Below are positions 1 through 6,686 of a stretch of DNA of 11,951 bases, one piece after another. Origin of the DNA: an uncultured Eubacteriales bacterium (GTDB taxonomy: Bacteria; Bacillota; Clostridia; Oscillospirales; CAG-382); the NCBI GenBank assembly GCA_934444485.1, contig CAKSCN010000071.1, positions 1 to 11,951 of the forward strand, read 5' to 3'. Numbering within the stretch: position 1 is the first letter of the stretch; each line of letters opens with the position of its first letter. The translations under genes and the position numbers were made by a program. The notes below the pieces were generated by a model. That model was given only the letters and a program-made list of their open reading frames with translations, was not told where the DNA came from and did no database searches.

Positions 1-814
1 CGTCTATACCGCCCTTTGTAATGAGAACCGTTCCGACCAAAGCAACAGAAGCAATTCCGAGCTTAAGCACCATTCCTGCGGAGGTTACGAATATCGCTGT
101 GGTAAGCTCTGCGCCTATCAGCTGTTTTTCAACGCCTCTTATCTTGCCGCCGAGACCTTCAAGGTACGCTTTTTCGGCGTTGTTGGCTTTAAGGTCACGC
201 ACCGTTTCGATATACTCCTGAATGCCGTCGGCGCAGGTCATTTTTGCCGCCATGCTCTTTGTCTGCACTCTGTCCTGAACCTTATAGCTTAACAGTACGA
301 CGATTATCGAGACCGGTACTACCCAAAGTGCGGCAAGCGCCATACGAGGTTCAAAGGCAAACATTCCGAGGGATATGAGAACCGTCGATATGAGCGAGCC
401 GAAAAGTCCCGGGACAAAGTGCGAACAGCTCTTTTCCAGCACTTCGCAATCCGCCATTATCGTACTTGTGAGGTCCGCAAGGTCTTTTTTGCCGAAGTAT
501 GAAAGCGGAAGTTTGCGGAGCTTCTCTGCGAGGGTGAGTCTGCGCTTGCCGCTCTCTTCATACGTTGTGAAAAATGTATCGTTATACTGAAACCACGTCG
601 TGAGAAGTATTGCCGCAAAGCAGAAAACGCATCCGCATACATAGAAGAGTACGCTGCCGCCGGCTCCGTTCATAAGATCCCGTACAAGGTAATACAAAAG
701 AGCAGTCGGGAGCATAAAAGCGACATTCTGAAAAGCGCAGGCGATAACGCCCTTGATAAGTCCCGCAGCGCCTTCTTTCGAGGACGCAGTTTCACTCATT
801 ATCCACTTAATCAT
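1..814 (-). CDS. ABC transporter half-subunit B, fused membrane and ATPase type (3' part outside window)
   Basis: Only the N-terminal 271 residues are inside the window; the reading frame is still open at base 1. They form an ABC-exporter-fold membrane domain. Hydrophobic segments lie near residues 20-45, 55-75, 135-165 and 225-250, and a coupling-helix-like stretch (LRKLPLSYFGKKDLADLTS) lies near residues 100-120. The ATPase domain expected in a roughly 580-residue family member should lie beyond the edge, so its Walker motifs cannot be checked. The ATG at 814 is chosen because AGGAGG sits 9 bases upstream and because it overlaps the end of the preceding ABC gene by 8 bases, a typical translational coupling. 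The two proteins therefore probably form a heterodimer. The opening residues resemble the second subunit of IrtAB/YbtPQ-like pairs often found in gut Firmicutes. That subfamily and the transport direction are inferred from memory, not proven by the sequence. Confidence 0.87.
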   Translation of the reverse strand, partial: MIKWIMSETASSKEGAAGLIKGVIACAFQNVAFMLPTALLYYLVRDLMNGAGGSVLFYVCGCVFCFAAILLTTWFQYNDTFFTTYEESGKRRLTLAEKLRKLPLSYFGKKDLADLTSTIMADCEVLEKSCSHFVPGLFGSLISTVLISLGMFAFEPRMALAALWVVPVSIIVVLLSYKVQDRVQTKSMAAKMTCADGIQEYIETVRDLKANNAEKAYLEGLGGKIRGVEKQLIGAELTTAIFVTSAGMVLKLGIASVALVGTVLITKGGID

Positions 815-2594
815 TGCTCTTTACCTCCTTGTTCTTCTCAACCTTCCACTCGACGGAAGCCATGTAGTCCGACCACATCTTTGCAAAGAGTCCTTTCTTC
901 GCAAGAAGCTCGTCACGCTTTCCGCTTTCGGCGATTTTTCCGTCCTCGATAACATATATGCAGTCCGCATCGGCAACTGTCGAAAGTCTGTGCGCTATCA
1001 TGATAACGGTTTTGCCCTTTGAAAGCTCGGCAAACGCCGCCTGCACCTTGGTTTCGTTGTCGGGGTCTGCGAATGCGGTCGCTTCATCGAGAATGATTAT
1101 CGGCGCTTTTTTGAGAACCGCACGTGCAATTGCTATTCTCTGCTGTTCGCCGCCGGAGAGGTACACGCCCTTTGTGCCTATTACGGTGTCAACGCCCTGC
1201 GGCAGCTTATCTATGATATCCGTACACTGCGCCGCACAGAGAGCCGCTTTGACCTCTTCGTCGGTTGCGTCTGGCTTTCCCATTTTCACATTTTCGAGTA
1301 TCGACGCCTTAATGAGCTTCGAGTTCTGGAACACAAAGGAGACTGTATTCATAAGCTCCTCTTTCGGAATATCCCGTATGTCGGCGCCGCCTATGCGGAT
1401 ACTGCCGTCGTTTACGTCAAAGAAGCGGGTAATGAGGCTTGCAAGCGTTGATTTTCCGCCGCCCGAAGGACCTACGAATGCGACGGTGCGTCCTGCCTCG
1501 ATTTTCATCGTTACGCCTTTGATAACATCGTTCTTTCCGTCATAAGAAAATCTTACATTCTCAAGCTCGACGGATGAATCGGCAGGGTGTTTGGGCGTTT
1601 TGCTTTCACTCATTGTGTCCGCACCGAGAACGCTGTCAATTCTTTCAAGAGCGTCGGAAACTATCATATTGTTTTCGCTCATGTACATTATCTTTGTGAG
1701 CGTGAGCGAGATGACGGGTGTGATTATTATGTAGAAGAGCAGATTCAGCAAGAACTCCGCAGCCACTCCGTCACGTGTAAACCACAAAGCTCCGGCTATA
1801 AGGAAAGCAAACACTCCGTTTATCGCCGCAGTGTATAACATCATGGGCATTCTCATTTCCTTTGTGTATGCAATAACCCATTTTCCGTATTCGTCTATGG
1901 TTTCCTTGAATTTTCTGAAGGAGAACACCGACTGTCCGAAGGTTTTCACAACGGGTATTCCTCTTACGTACTCAACCGCTTCGTTCGACATTGCCGAAAG
2001 CGCATTGCCGTACTGACGCATTTTTTCCTCCATGCGCTTTCCTGTCATTGCGGACATGATGACAAATCCGAGAGCGACCGGAACAAGGCTCAGCAGACCG
2101 AGACGCCAGTCAAACGCAAACAGCAGGACGATAAGTCCGACAGGCGTCGCAATCGCACCGTACTTGTCCGGAAGCTGGTGCGCAAGGTAAGTTTCCGTCG
2201 CTCCGGTGCTGTCGCTTATTATTTTACGCAGCTTTCCGCTTCCGAAGCTGTCAACGAAGCCGAGGGGAAGCTTCGCTATGTGTTCGGTAATCTCAAGACG
2301 CATATTCGTTGCAACCCTGAACGCCGAAAGATGCGAACACATAAGCGCACAAATGTAAACCAAAAACGAAAGCACGGCGAAGAACATTGCCATAACTCCG
2401 TAATGCACGAGATTTACCGTGCCGGAAAAATCGGGGTACTTCTCGAGTACTTCTTCGATGATTTTCCAAATGTACCAAAAAGGTACGAGCGCAAGAAGCG
2501 CACTTGCGGCGGAGAGAATCCACGAGGCGTAGGTAAAGTACCTGTAACCGCCGGCTTGGCTCATAAGCCTTGACAAATTCGATTGCTTTTTCAA
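807..2594 (-). CDS. ABC transporter half-subunit A, fused membrane and ATPase domains
   Basis: This complete 595-residue protein has an N-terminal membrane domain (about 20-310, six segments) fused to an ATPase domain (about 340-580). Visible motifs are the A-loop Tyr351, Walker A GPSGGGKS (375-382), Q-loop Gln423, signature LSGGEQQ (479-485), Walker B IIILDE (499-504) with catalytic Glu504, and switch His535. The D-loop region reads ATAFADPDNE rather than the common ATSALD, a form I associate with the IrtA/YbtP-like branch (siderophore-type transporters); this is recalled, not searched. The start is TTG, seven bases after GGGAGG. Its stop overlaps the next ABC gene by 8 bases, so the two half-subunits are probably made together as a heterodimer. 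It lies 111 bases downstream of the TetR-type gene with no strong terminator between them, so it is probably co-transcribed from that promoter. Import and export are both possible. Confidence 0.93.
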   Translation of the reverse strand: MKKQSNLSRLMSQAGGYRYFTYASWILSAASALLALVPFWYIWKIIEEVLEKYPDFSGTVNLVHYGVMAMFFAVLSFLVYICALMCSHLSAFRVATNMRLEITEHIAKLPLGFVDSFGSGKLRKIISDSTGATETYLAHQLPDKYGAIATPVGLIVLLFAFDWRLGLLSLVPVALGFVIMSAMTGKRMEEKMRQYGNALSAMSNEAVEYVRGIPVVKTFGQSVFSFRKFKETIDEYGKWVIAYTKEMRMPMMLYTAAINGVFAFLIAGALWFTRDGVAAEFLLNLLFYIIITPVISLTLTKIMYMSENNMIVSDALERIDSVLGADTMSESKTPKHPADSSVELENVRFSYDGKNDVIKGVTMKIEAGRTVAFVGPSGGGKSTLASLITRFFDVNDGSIRIGGADIRDIPKEELMNTVSFVFQNSKLIKASILENVKMGKPDATDEEVKAALCAAQCTDIIDKLPQGVDTVIGTKGVYLSGGEQQRIAIARAVLKKAPIIILDEATAFADPDNETKVQAAFAELSKGKTVIMIAHRLSTVADADCIYVIEDGKIAESGKRDELLAKKGLFAKMWSDYMASVEWKVEKNKEVKSND

Positions 2595-2628
2595 GATATT
2601 ACCTCCCGGTATTGAATTTTTATGACAG

Positions 2629-2645
2629 CGGAAGTTTTGCTTCCG
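2629..2645 (-). other. Small hairpin in the leader of the ABC genes
   Basis: CGGAAG and CTTCCG form a perfect 6-bp stem around a 5-base loop, between the 18-bp dyad and the TTG start of the first ABC gene. No T-run follows, so it is not a standard terminator. It could help shape the leader RNA, or be chance. Confidence 0.3.
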
Positions 2646-2664
2646 GATATCCTGTGTAAAATAC

Positions 2665-2682
2665 GGTTAGTTTCGGCTAACC
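2665..2682. promoter_or_regulatory. 18-bp inverted repeat upstream of the ABC genes (copy 2 of a shared dyad)
   Basis: The plus strand reads GGTTAGTTTCGGCTAACC: perfect 6-base arms GGTTAG/CTAACC around six central bases. It lies in the 111-base gap between the TetR-type gene and the first ABC gene, 70 bases before the TTG start. A copy identical at 16 of 18 positions lies at 10298-10315 in the leader of the nine-gene operon. Both sit in probably transcribed leaders, so the element could be a DNA operator (roadblock) or an RNA stem-loop. The half-site resembles the arms of DtxR/IdeR boxes, but the 6-base centre does not fit the 1-base centre of those boxes. Confidence 0.6.
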
Positions 2683-2697
2683 CGTGCCGTTAAAGCA

Positions 2698-2716
2698 TGG
2701 GGTCACTAAAACCCCA
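2698..2716 (-). other. Hairpin overlapping the TetR stop codon, possible weak terminator or attenuator
   Basis: TGGGGT and ACCCCA form a 6-bp stem with a 7-base loop that includes the stop codon of the TetR-type gene. In the direction of transcription it is followed by TGCTTTAACGG, with no real T-run, so full termination is unlikely. It could lower the amount of ABC message relative to repressor message. Confidence 0.3.
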
Positions 2717-3323
2717 TAATCTTTTTCCAGCCTGCCGTATAAAACTCACGAAGCTCTCTCAGATATTCCTTCGCTTTTTCATAGGGCACGTCGTGAATAA
2801 TCATTTCAAAAAATGCGGAAAACAAGCCGCTTACGAGGATGTGTTCGAGTATCGGATCGACGTCGTACTTTGCATAACCGAGCTTTTCGGCAACGGCGGC
2901 GAAGGCGTGCGTGGCATTTACCTCGACCTCCACCATTTCATGCACCATATGCTCGTACTTCGTTCCCTCCGATGAGCAGAGAATCAGGCGGAATATATCT
3001 TTGTTTTCATAGGCATACTCCATCATTCGCCCGAGGCACTCCCCGGAAAGCTCGCCCATCGAGTTTACCTGCTCCTCGGGAGAAAGGTGCGTAAACGCCT
3101 CCTGAGTTTCACCGTACATTCCCATGAACGTATCGTATTTCTCGCCGACAAGCATATCGAAAAGCTCTTCCTTGCTGTTGCAGTAGCCGTAAAACGCACC
3201 GGTAGTAACGCCGGCATTTTTCACTATACTCCGCAGTGACGCCGACATAAACCCTTTTTCGGCAAACTCCGTCTTTGCGGCATCAAGTATTCTGTCAAGT
3301 GTTGTCTTATCATCAAGCGACAT
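2706..3323 (-). CDS. TetR/AcrR-family transcriptional repressor
   Basis: The 205-residue protein has the length and layout of TetR/AcrR regulators. An N-terminal helix-turn-helix domain (about 8-58) contains AKTEFAEKGF and the recognition region ASLRSIVKNAGVTTGAFYGY, followed by the typical NSKEELFDML. An all-helical ligand and dimer domain follows. The start at 3323 is set by GGAGG six bases upstream; the frame stays open further upstream, but starting there would put the promoter and operator inside the gene. A perfect -35/-10 promoter and a 22-bp palindrome just after it show that the gene probably represses itself. The two ABC genes follow in the same direction, so it most likely controls the transporter in response to a substrate of the transporter or operon. 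Whether it also controls the nine-gene operon is unclear, because no second copy of the palindrome is seen. Confidence 0.93.
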   Translation of the reverse strand: MSLDDKTTLDRILDAAKTEFAEKGFMSASLRSIVKNAGVTTGAFYGYCNSKEELFDMLVGEKYDTFMGMYGETQEAFTHLSPEEQVNSMGELSGECLGRMMEYAYENKDIFRLILCSSEGTKYEHMVHEMVEVEVNATHAFAAVAEKLGYAKYDVDPILEHILVSGLFSAFFEMIIHDVPYEKAKEYLRELREFYTAGWKKIMGF

Positions 3324-3338
3324 CGCCGACCTCCGTAT

Positions 3339-3360
3339 AACGGTGTTATATAACACTGTT
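3339..3360. promoter_or_regulatory. Palindromic operator, probable TetR-type repressor binding site
   Basis: A 22-bp palindrome with arms AACGGTGTTAT and ATAACACTGTT has only one mismatched pair (position 4 against 19). It starts two bases downstream of the -10 box and covers the expected transcription start, ending 15 bases before the ATG of the TetR-type gene. Size, symmetry and position are typical for autorepression by a TetR-family dimer. No second copy was noticed in the window. Confidence 0.8.
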
Positions 3361-3362
3361 AC

Positions 3363-3391
3363 ATTATAATCAACAATTCCCCGTTTGTCAA
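3363..3391 (-). promoter_or_regulatory. Consensus sigma-A promoter of the TetR-ABC operon
   Basis: On the minus strand TTGACA (3391-3386) and TATAAT (3368-3363) are both perfect and exactly 17 bp apart. The palindromic operator follows directly. A promoter this strong with an operator on its start site fits a unit that is fully repressed until induced. Confidence 0.88.
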
Positions 3392-3467
3392 GGGATCTGA
3401 GAAAAAATATGTAAACATTCAGTCTATAATTTGAGTCAAAAGTGTTGCGTGCTTTGCAGACAACATC

Positions 3468-3499
3468 AAAAAGAGCAACCGACAGCTTCAGCTCTTCTT
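3468..3499 (-). terminator. Possible terminator at the end of the nine-gene operon
   Basis: The last codons and stop of the second ATC-hydrolase-family gene form the left arm of a 9-bp stem (AAGAAGAGC on the minus strand) pairing with GCTCTTTTT after a 14-base loop, with one G-U pair. The T-rich right arm is only partly free as a U-tract and the stem is poor in GC. It is therefore a weak candidate, but it is the only one between the operon and the TetR promoter. Confidence 0.38.
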
Positions 3500-4123
3500 T
3501 TTCTTGTAGCCGCAGTCGCAATACGGTCCGCCCGAGGCAAGAGTATACTCACGCACGAAATCGCAGGCACCGCCGGCTTCGCTCATGGTGTAGTCGAGGT
3601 GACACATGGCAGGAGTGAGGTCATAGAGTCCGAGCTTTTTCATGAGGACGCATATTCCGCACGCAGTGAAGCGAGCCTCGTACCCACTGCCGTCGGAGTA
3701 TTCGTAAAAGTCCATGTTCCACGAATAGGGGTTTCTGTCGGCGGCTTTGAAATCGGCGGTTTCCTTCATACTCTCTATGCCGCTTCGTGTAAACTTCTCC
3801 TTTGCGCTCATGCGGCAGAAAAGCTTCATGGTTTTTGTCATCATCGCTTTTGCGTAGTAGTCGGTAAGACGCTCAACGTCGGGTCTTTGCGGCATTGACA
3901 GTATGAATGCGCAGAGCATGGCACAGCCTACAAGATTCAGCTTGAAGCGGTCTCCCCTATCAAACTCCGGAACTTCGGAAAGTATTTCTCTGTACTTCTT
4001 CTTTGCGGAGCGTGATACCCGACAGGCGTTTTTTCCGTCCAATCCGAAAACAGCGGTAAGGTTTGTGCGGAAGGATTTTTCAAACAGCGCCCACATTGCA
4101 AACGGCATTCCGGCGTATTTCAT
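3488..4123 (-). CDS. ATC-hydrolase-family protein 2 (L-2-amino-thiazoline-4-carboxylate hydrolase-like)
   Basis: This 211-residue protein has the C-terminal motif set that I recognise from the ATC hydrolase family (Pfam ATC_hydrolase). It includes TACGIC (153-158), a glycine-rich turn, PAMCHLD with Cys174 and Asp177, then REYTLASGG and YCDCGY with Cys202 and Asp203. The namesake enzyme opens the 2-aminothiazoline ring on the bacterial route from thiazoline to cysteine. Most family members are untested, so the substrate here is unknown. No signal peptide is clear; a hydrophobic stretch at 64-77 is short. The ATG at 4123 is chosen because GGAGG lies 8 bases upstream and it overlaps the preceding gene by ATGA; the ATG at 4138 has no good ribosome site. 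This is the last gene of the operon and ends in a lysine-rich tail. Confidence 0.78.
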   Translation of the reverse strand: MKYAGMPFAMWALFEKSFRTNLTAVFGLDGKNACRVSRSAKKKYREILSEVPEFDRGDRFKLNLVGCAMLCAFILSMPQRPDVERLTDYYAKAMMTKTMKLFCRMSAKEKFTRSGIESMKETADFKAADRNPYSWNMDFYEYSDGSGYEARFTACGICVLMKKLGLYDLTPAMCHLDYTMSEAGGACDFVREYTLASGGPYCDCGYKKKKS

Positions 4124-5052
4124 TTTTCCGACCTCCATTTTTCAACCGCACTTCTTATGCGGCGTTCGATGTCCTCTCTTGTCTTCTTACACTCGGCAGG
4201 GTATTCTCTCGCCGCCTTGAAGGCAAGTCGCACAAGAAGTCCCGAACCGACGGGAAGATACGTTTTAAGCATTCCCTCCGGGAAAACGAAGTGCGTTCCG
4301 TGTTCGTAAACAACCGTCTCCGCCTCGCACTCATGAGCCTTTTCGGAGAGTCTTTTTTCGATGCGGCGTATGTATTTTGCGGTGTCCCAAAGTGCGTCGT
4401 CACAAGCACCGATGAGCATTAGCTTTCCTCGGATGTTTTCGACTTTTATAGTTTCTCTTTCCGTAATCGGATGCGCCGCCTCGGAGTCGTCGAAAAGCTT
4501 GCGTGAGGCAATCATATTTCCTGTACGCTTTGATTCTTCGGCGATAGTCTGCCAATATTTCGGATGGTCGTACACAAACGGCATATACGGCAAAGGTTCG
4601 CCTCCGTACGAAAACAGCGATTCTCCCTCAATCGGCCACTCACGACAGCCGTCTTTATTTCCCTGCATGAAGCCCTGCCAGATAAAGTCGCTCGGCGTCA
4701 TAGCAATAGTGAGCGTTATATCGGGGAACATCGACGCCGCCGTCAATGCGAGAGTTCCCGTTGTTGAGGCTCCCGCCACTCCCACTTTGCCGTTTCCGTG
4801 CGCTTTGAGCCACTCAACTGCCTTCTCCATGCGTTCGAGGGGATAATTGTGATGTCCGTAATCCTTCTTTCCGGGTGACATTGTAAGAGCATTCACACCG
4901 AGCTTCGTGAGCCATTTTGCGGCGGAGCGTGCAAGGCGGTCTTCGGGGTCGTCACCTATCATCGCAATAACGGCGCAGTCGGAACCCTGCGGACAAGGCA
5001 TATACGCTCCGTAAAAGCCGGATGTTTCAACGTCAAAATGAAGCGGTTTCAT
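4120..5052 (-). CDS. Alpha/beta hydrolase with BAAT C-terminal-type domain
   Basis: The 310-residue protein resembles the acyl-CoA thioesterase / bile-acid-CoA:amino-acid N-acyltransferase C-terminal domain family (BAAT_C). After an N-terminal strand region it has the helix pattern LERMEKAVEWLK (72-83), then the nucleophile elbow GVAGASTTGTLAL with Ser96. The acid region is LMLIGACDDALWDT (Asp218/Asp219) and the histidine is in YEHGTHFVFPE (His254), so a Ser-Asp-His triad is plausible. The elbow is odd: the usual G-x-S-x-G reads G-A-S-T-T-G, with the last glycine shifted by one. Family members act on acyl-CoA or other acyl esters and transfer or release the acyl group; the substrate here is unknown. 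The ATG at 5052 follows GGAGG by eight bases and lies one base after the stop of the methyltransferase gene. The gene ends in an ATGA overlap with the next one. Confidence 0.82.
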   Translation of the reverse strand: MKPLHFDVETSGFYGAYMPCPQGSDCAVIAMIGDDPEDRLARSAAKWLTKLGVNALTMSPGKKDYGHHNYPLERMEKAVEWLKAHGNGKVGVAGASTTGTLALTAASMFPDITLTIAMTPSDFIWQGFMQGNKDGCREWPIEGESLFSYGGEPLPYMPFVYDHPKYWQTIAEESKRTGNMIASRKLFDDSEAAHPITERETIKVENIRGKLMLIGACDDALWDTAKYIRRIEKRLSEKAHECEAETVVYEHGTHFVFPEGMLKTYLPVGSGLLVRLAFKAAREYPAECKKTREDIERRIRSAVEKWRSEK

Positions 5053-5053
5053 A

Positions 5054-5893
5054 TCAGTTACCTCCGAAATCAATTCTCACAATCTGCATTTTCATGAACC
5101 TGTCGCCAAGCTTTGCAAGAAGGTGGAAAAGGCGGCTCACCGACGGATCTTTTAGGTCACAGTAGCCGAGCATATACCCTCTGCTTGTCACCTTTATGTT
5201 TTTGCCGAGGCAAGACAGCTCACGCTCTGCGTCATCAACCGAAAAATACGCTCCGACGTTCTTGATTTGCGCCTGCTTTATCCACGTTTTAAGCATCAGT
5301 GAGACAGAGAATTTGTTTGCTGCGTCAAACACAAGTTTACCGCGCGGAAATCTCTCGGACAGTGCCGTCACAAGCTTATGCACCTGCTCTTCAAGCAAAT
5401 ACCAGAACACGCCTGCCGCAAAAAACACAGCTCCGTTTTCCCGGTCAATCTCTTTCATCCACGAGGTGTCGTTCAAATCGCAGGCTATATTTACCTCCCT
5501 TTCGCCGCCGGGAAGAAGTGAATTTCTGACATCAATAACACTCGGAAAATCGATGTTGTATATTTTGCACATTCCGTTATCGCACACTCTTCCGGTGTCG
5601 TCGAGACCGCAGCCGAGATTTACAACAGCGGCTTTCGGGTGGGCTTTAAGGTAATCGCACACCTCCCATGCAATATCCTTTTGCCGCATAGCAACCTCGA
5701 GAAAACCGAAGCGGTACATAATCCCCTTTGACTTTTCGGAAAGCGACGCAAAGTCATAATCGACCTTATCGATAAGTCGGAGTGCCGTTTCGTCCCTGTA
5801 AATATTCGGGAAGCACTCTGAACACATTTTGCGTGCGTAAAGCGGTATCACAAGCGTTTCGCTGACCGTATTCTTTTCAATGACGTATTTCAC
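5054..5893 (-). CDS. SAM-dependent O-methyltransferase, leucine carboxyl methyltransferase/TcmP type
   Basis: The 279-residue length and motif order match the LCM family, which includes TcmP-like polyketide methyltransferases and carboxyl methyltransferases. Arg61 lies in the early YRFGF region. The SAM-binding motif is VVNLGCGLDDT (90-100), followed by the family-typical IDFPSVIDVR (114-123), and AAGVFWYLLEEQV (159-171) corresponds to the EGVLMYL segment. Known members methylate a carboxyl or hydroxyl group; the acceptor here is unknown. The start is GTG at 5893, seven bases after GGAGGGG, inside the last codons of the preceding hydrolase gene (17-base overlap). Expression is therefore probably coupled. 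The following BAAT-type gene starts one base after its stop. It is not related in sequence pattern to the other methyltransferase of the operon at 9602-10279. Confidence 0.86.
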   Translation of the reverse strand: MKYVIEKNTVSETLVIPLYARKMCSECFPNIYRDETALRLIDKVDYDFASLSEKSKGIMYRFGFLEVAMRQKDIAWEVCDYLKAHPKAAVVNLGCGLDDTGRVCDNGMCKIYNIDFPSVIDVRNSLLPGGEREVNIACDLNDTSWMKEIDRENGAVFFAAGVFWYLLEEQVHKLVTALSERFPRGKLVFDAANKFSVSLMLKTWIKQAQIKNVGAYFSVDDAERELSCLGKNIKVTSRGYMLGYCDLKDPSVSRLFHLLAKLGDRFMKMQIVRIDFGGN

Positions 5894-6677
5894 TTTCTGT
5901 CCCCTCCTCTCTTAAAAAAGCAAGCTGCGGCATTCTTCCCGTATCCGACACGTACCTGAGCATATGCGCAAAGCCCTTGGGATCGGCAATCTGAAACTGC
6001 ATATGGTTAAAGCCCTCAAACACCGGGAAATTGCCGCACGGATAAGCGCTCATAACTGCGTTTCGGTACTTGAAATGCTCCTCCGCACTCCCGAATTCAA
6101 AAAAGATACGCCTTTGAAGTTTCTCGGAAAGCTTCGGCAGAGGTTTATCCTCGAGACTGTCGGAGAGCATTCTGCGAAGATTTCCGAAAGTGACATTCTT
6201 TCCGCCCTCGACGAAGTACGGTCTTATGTTTTCGTCGTCGCACCAAAGAACCTTTCCGAGAAGCTTTCCATCCGAAAGATAAAGAGCTTTGAGTACAAGG
6301 TACATAAACGGCACGGCAAGCATCCGCAGAGGCTTCTTTATTGCGGCGAATTGACCGCCGTCGAAGAACACACGGTTTACTGCGACTTTTGACCTTGACA
6401 GAAAAGCGAGAGCCAAATCCGCACCGAGAGACGACGCCGCAACAAGCTCGAGTTTTTCCACTCCGTGTATTTTGAGAAACTCTTCAATCTGCCGTATTTC
6501 GTCCTCCTTGCCGAGGTATCTTTGCCCTCTGCAATAAGCGGTCGATGTCGGCATTATGCAGAAGTAATCCTTTTCGAGATACTTCGCAACACGTTCACTG
6601 CTCTTTGCGGTAACGCCCATTGCATGAAAAAACAACACCGCCGGATTCTTTTCGTCTCCCAAAGTTTCAAAAAGCAC
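5877..6677 (-). CDS. Alpha/beta hydrolase 2
   Basis: The 266-residue protein has the alpha/beta-hydrolase pattern. An early strand ends in LFFHAMG (15-21, oxyanion-hole region). A nucleophile elbow LVAASSLGADLAL contains Ser83, an acidic stretch FGSAEEH lies near 195-201, and a late histidine is in GFNHMQF (His225). The elbow reads A-S-S-L-G, so the first glycine of G-x-S-x-G is alanine, a tolerated but less usual form. A hydrophobic lid-like stretch is seen near 118-135. The start is GTG at 6677 with GAGGTGA just upstream; the stop of the preceding membrane protein gene is nine bases away. Its tail overlaps the next methyltransferase gene by 17 bases and carries the ribosome site of that gene. 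Esterase, thioesterase or lactonase activity is possible; no substrate can be named. Confidence 0.8.
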   Translation of the reverse strand: MLFETLGDEKNPAVLFFHAMGVTAKSSERVAKYLEKDYFCIMPTSTAYCRGQRYLGKEDEIRQIEEFLKIHGVEKLELVAASSLGADLALAFLSRSKVAVNRVFFDGGQFAAIKKPLRMLAVPFMYLVLKALYLSDGKLLGKVLWCDDENIRPYFVEGGKNVTFGNLRRMLSDSLEDKPLPKLSEKLQRRIFFEFGSAEEHFKYRNAVMSAYPCGNFPVFEGFNHMQFQIADPKGFAHMLRYVSDTGRMPQLAFLREEGTESEIRH

Positions 6678-6686
6678 AAAATCACC

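Noticed and set aside
958..1545. Plus-strand open frame opposite the ABC ATPase domain
   Set aside because: The minus strand holds all ABC motifs in order; the plus frame is a shadow.
2665..2682. Canonical DtxR/IdeR iron box
   Set aside because: The arms agree with the half-site, but the 6-base centre does not match the 1-base centre of the known 19-bp box; kept only as an unassigned dyad.
3324..3521. N-terminal extension of the TetR-type protein
   Set aside because: The longer frame would cover the perfect promoter and operator; the helix-turn-helix starts normally from the ATG at 3323.
5053..5073. Upstream ATG for the BAAT-type gene
   Set aside because: It would place the strong GGAGG inside the gene and overlap the methyltransferase by 20 bases; the ATG at 5052 has ideal spacing.
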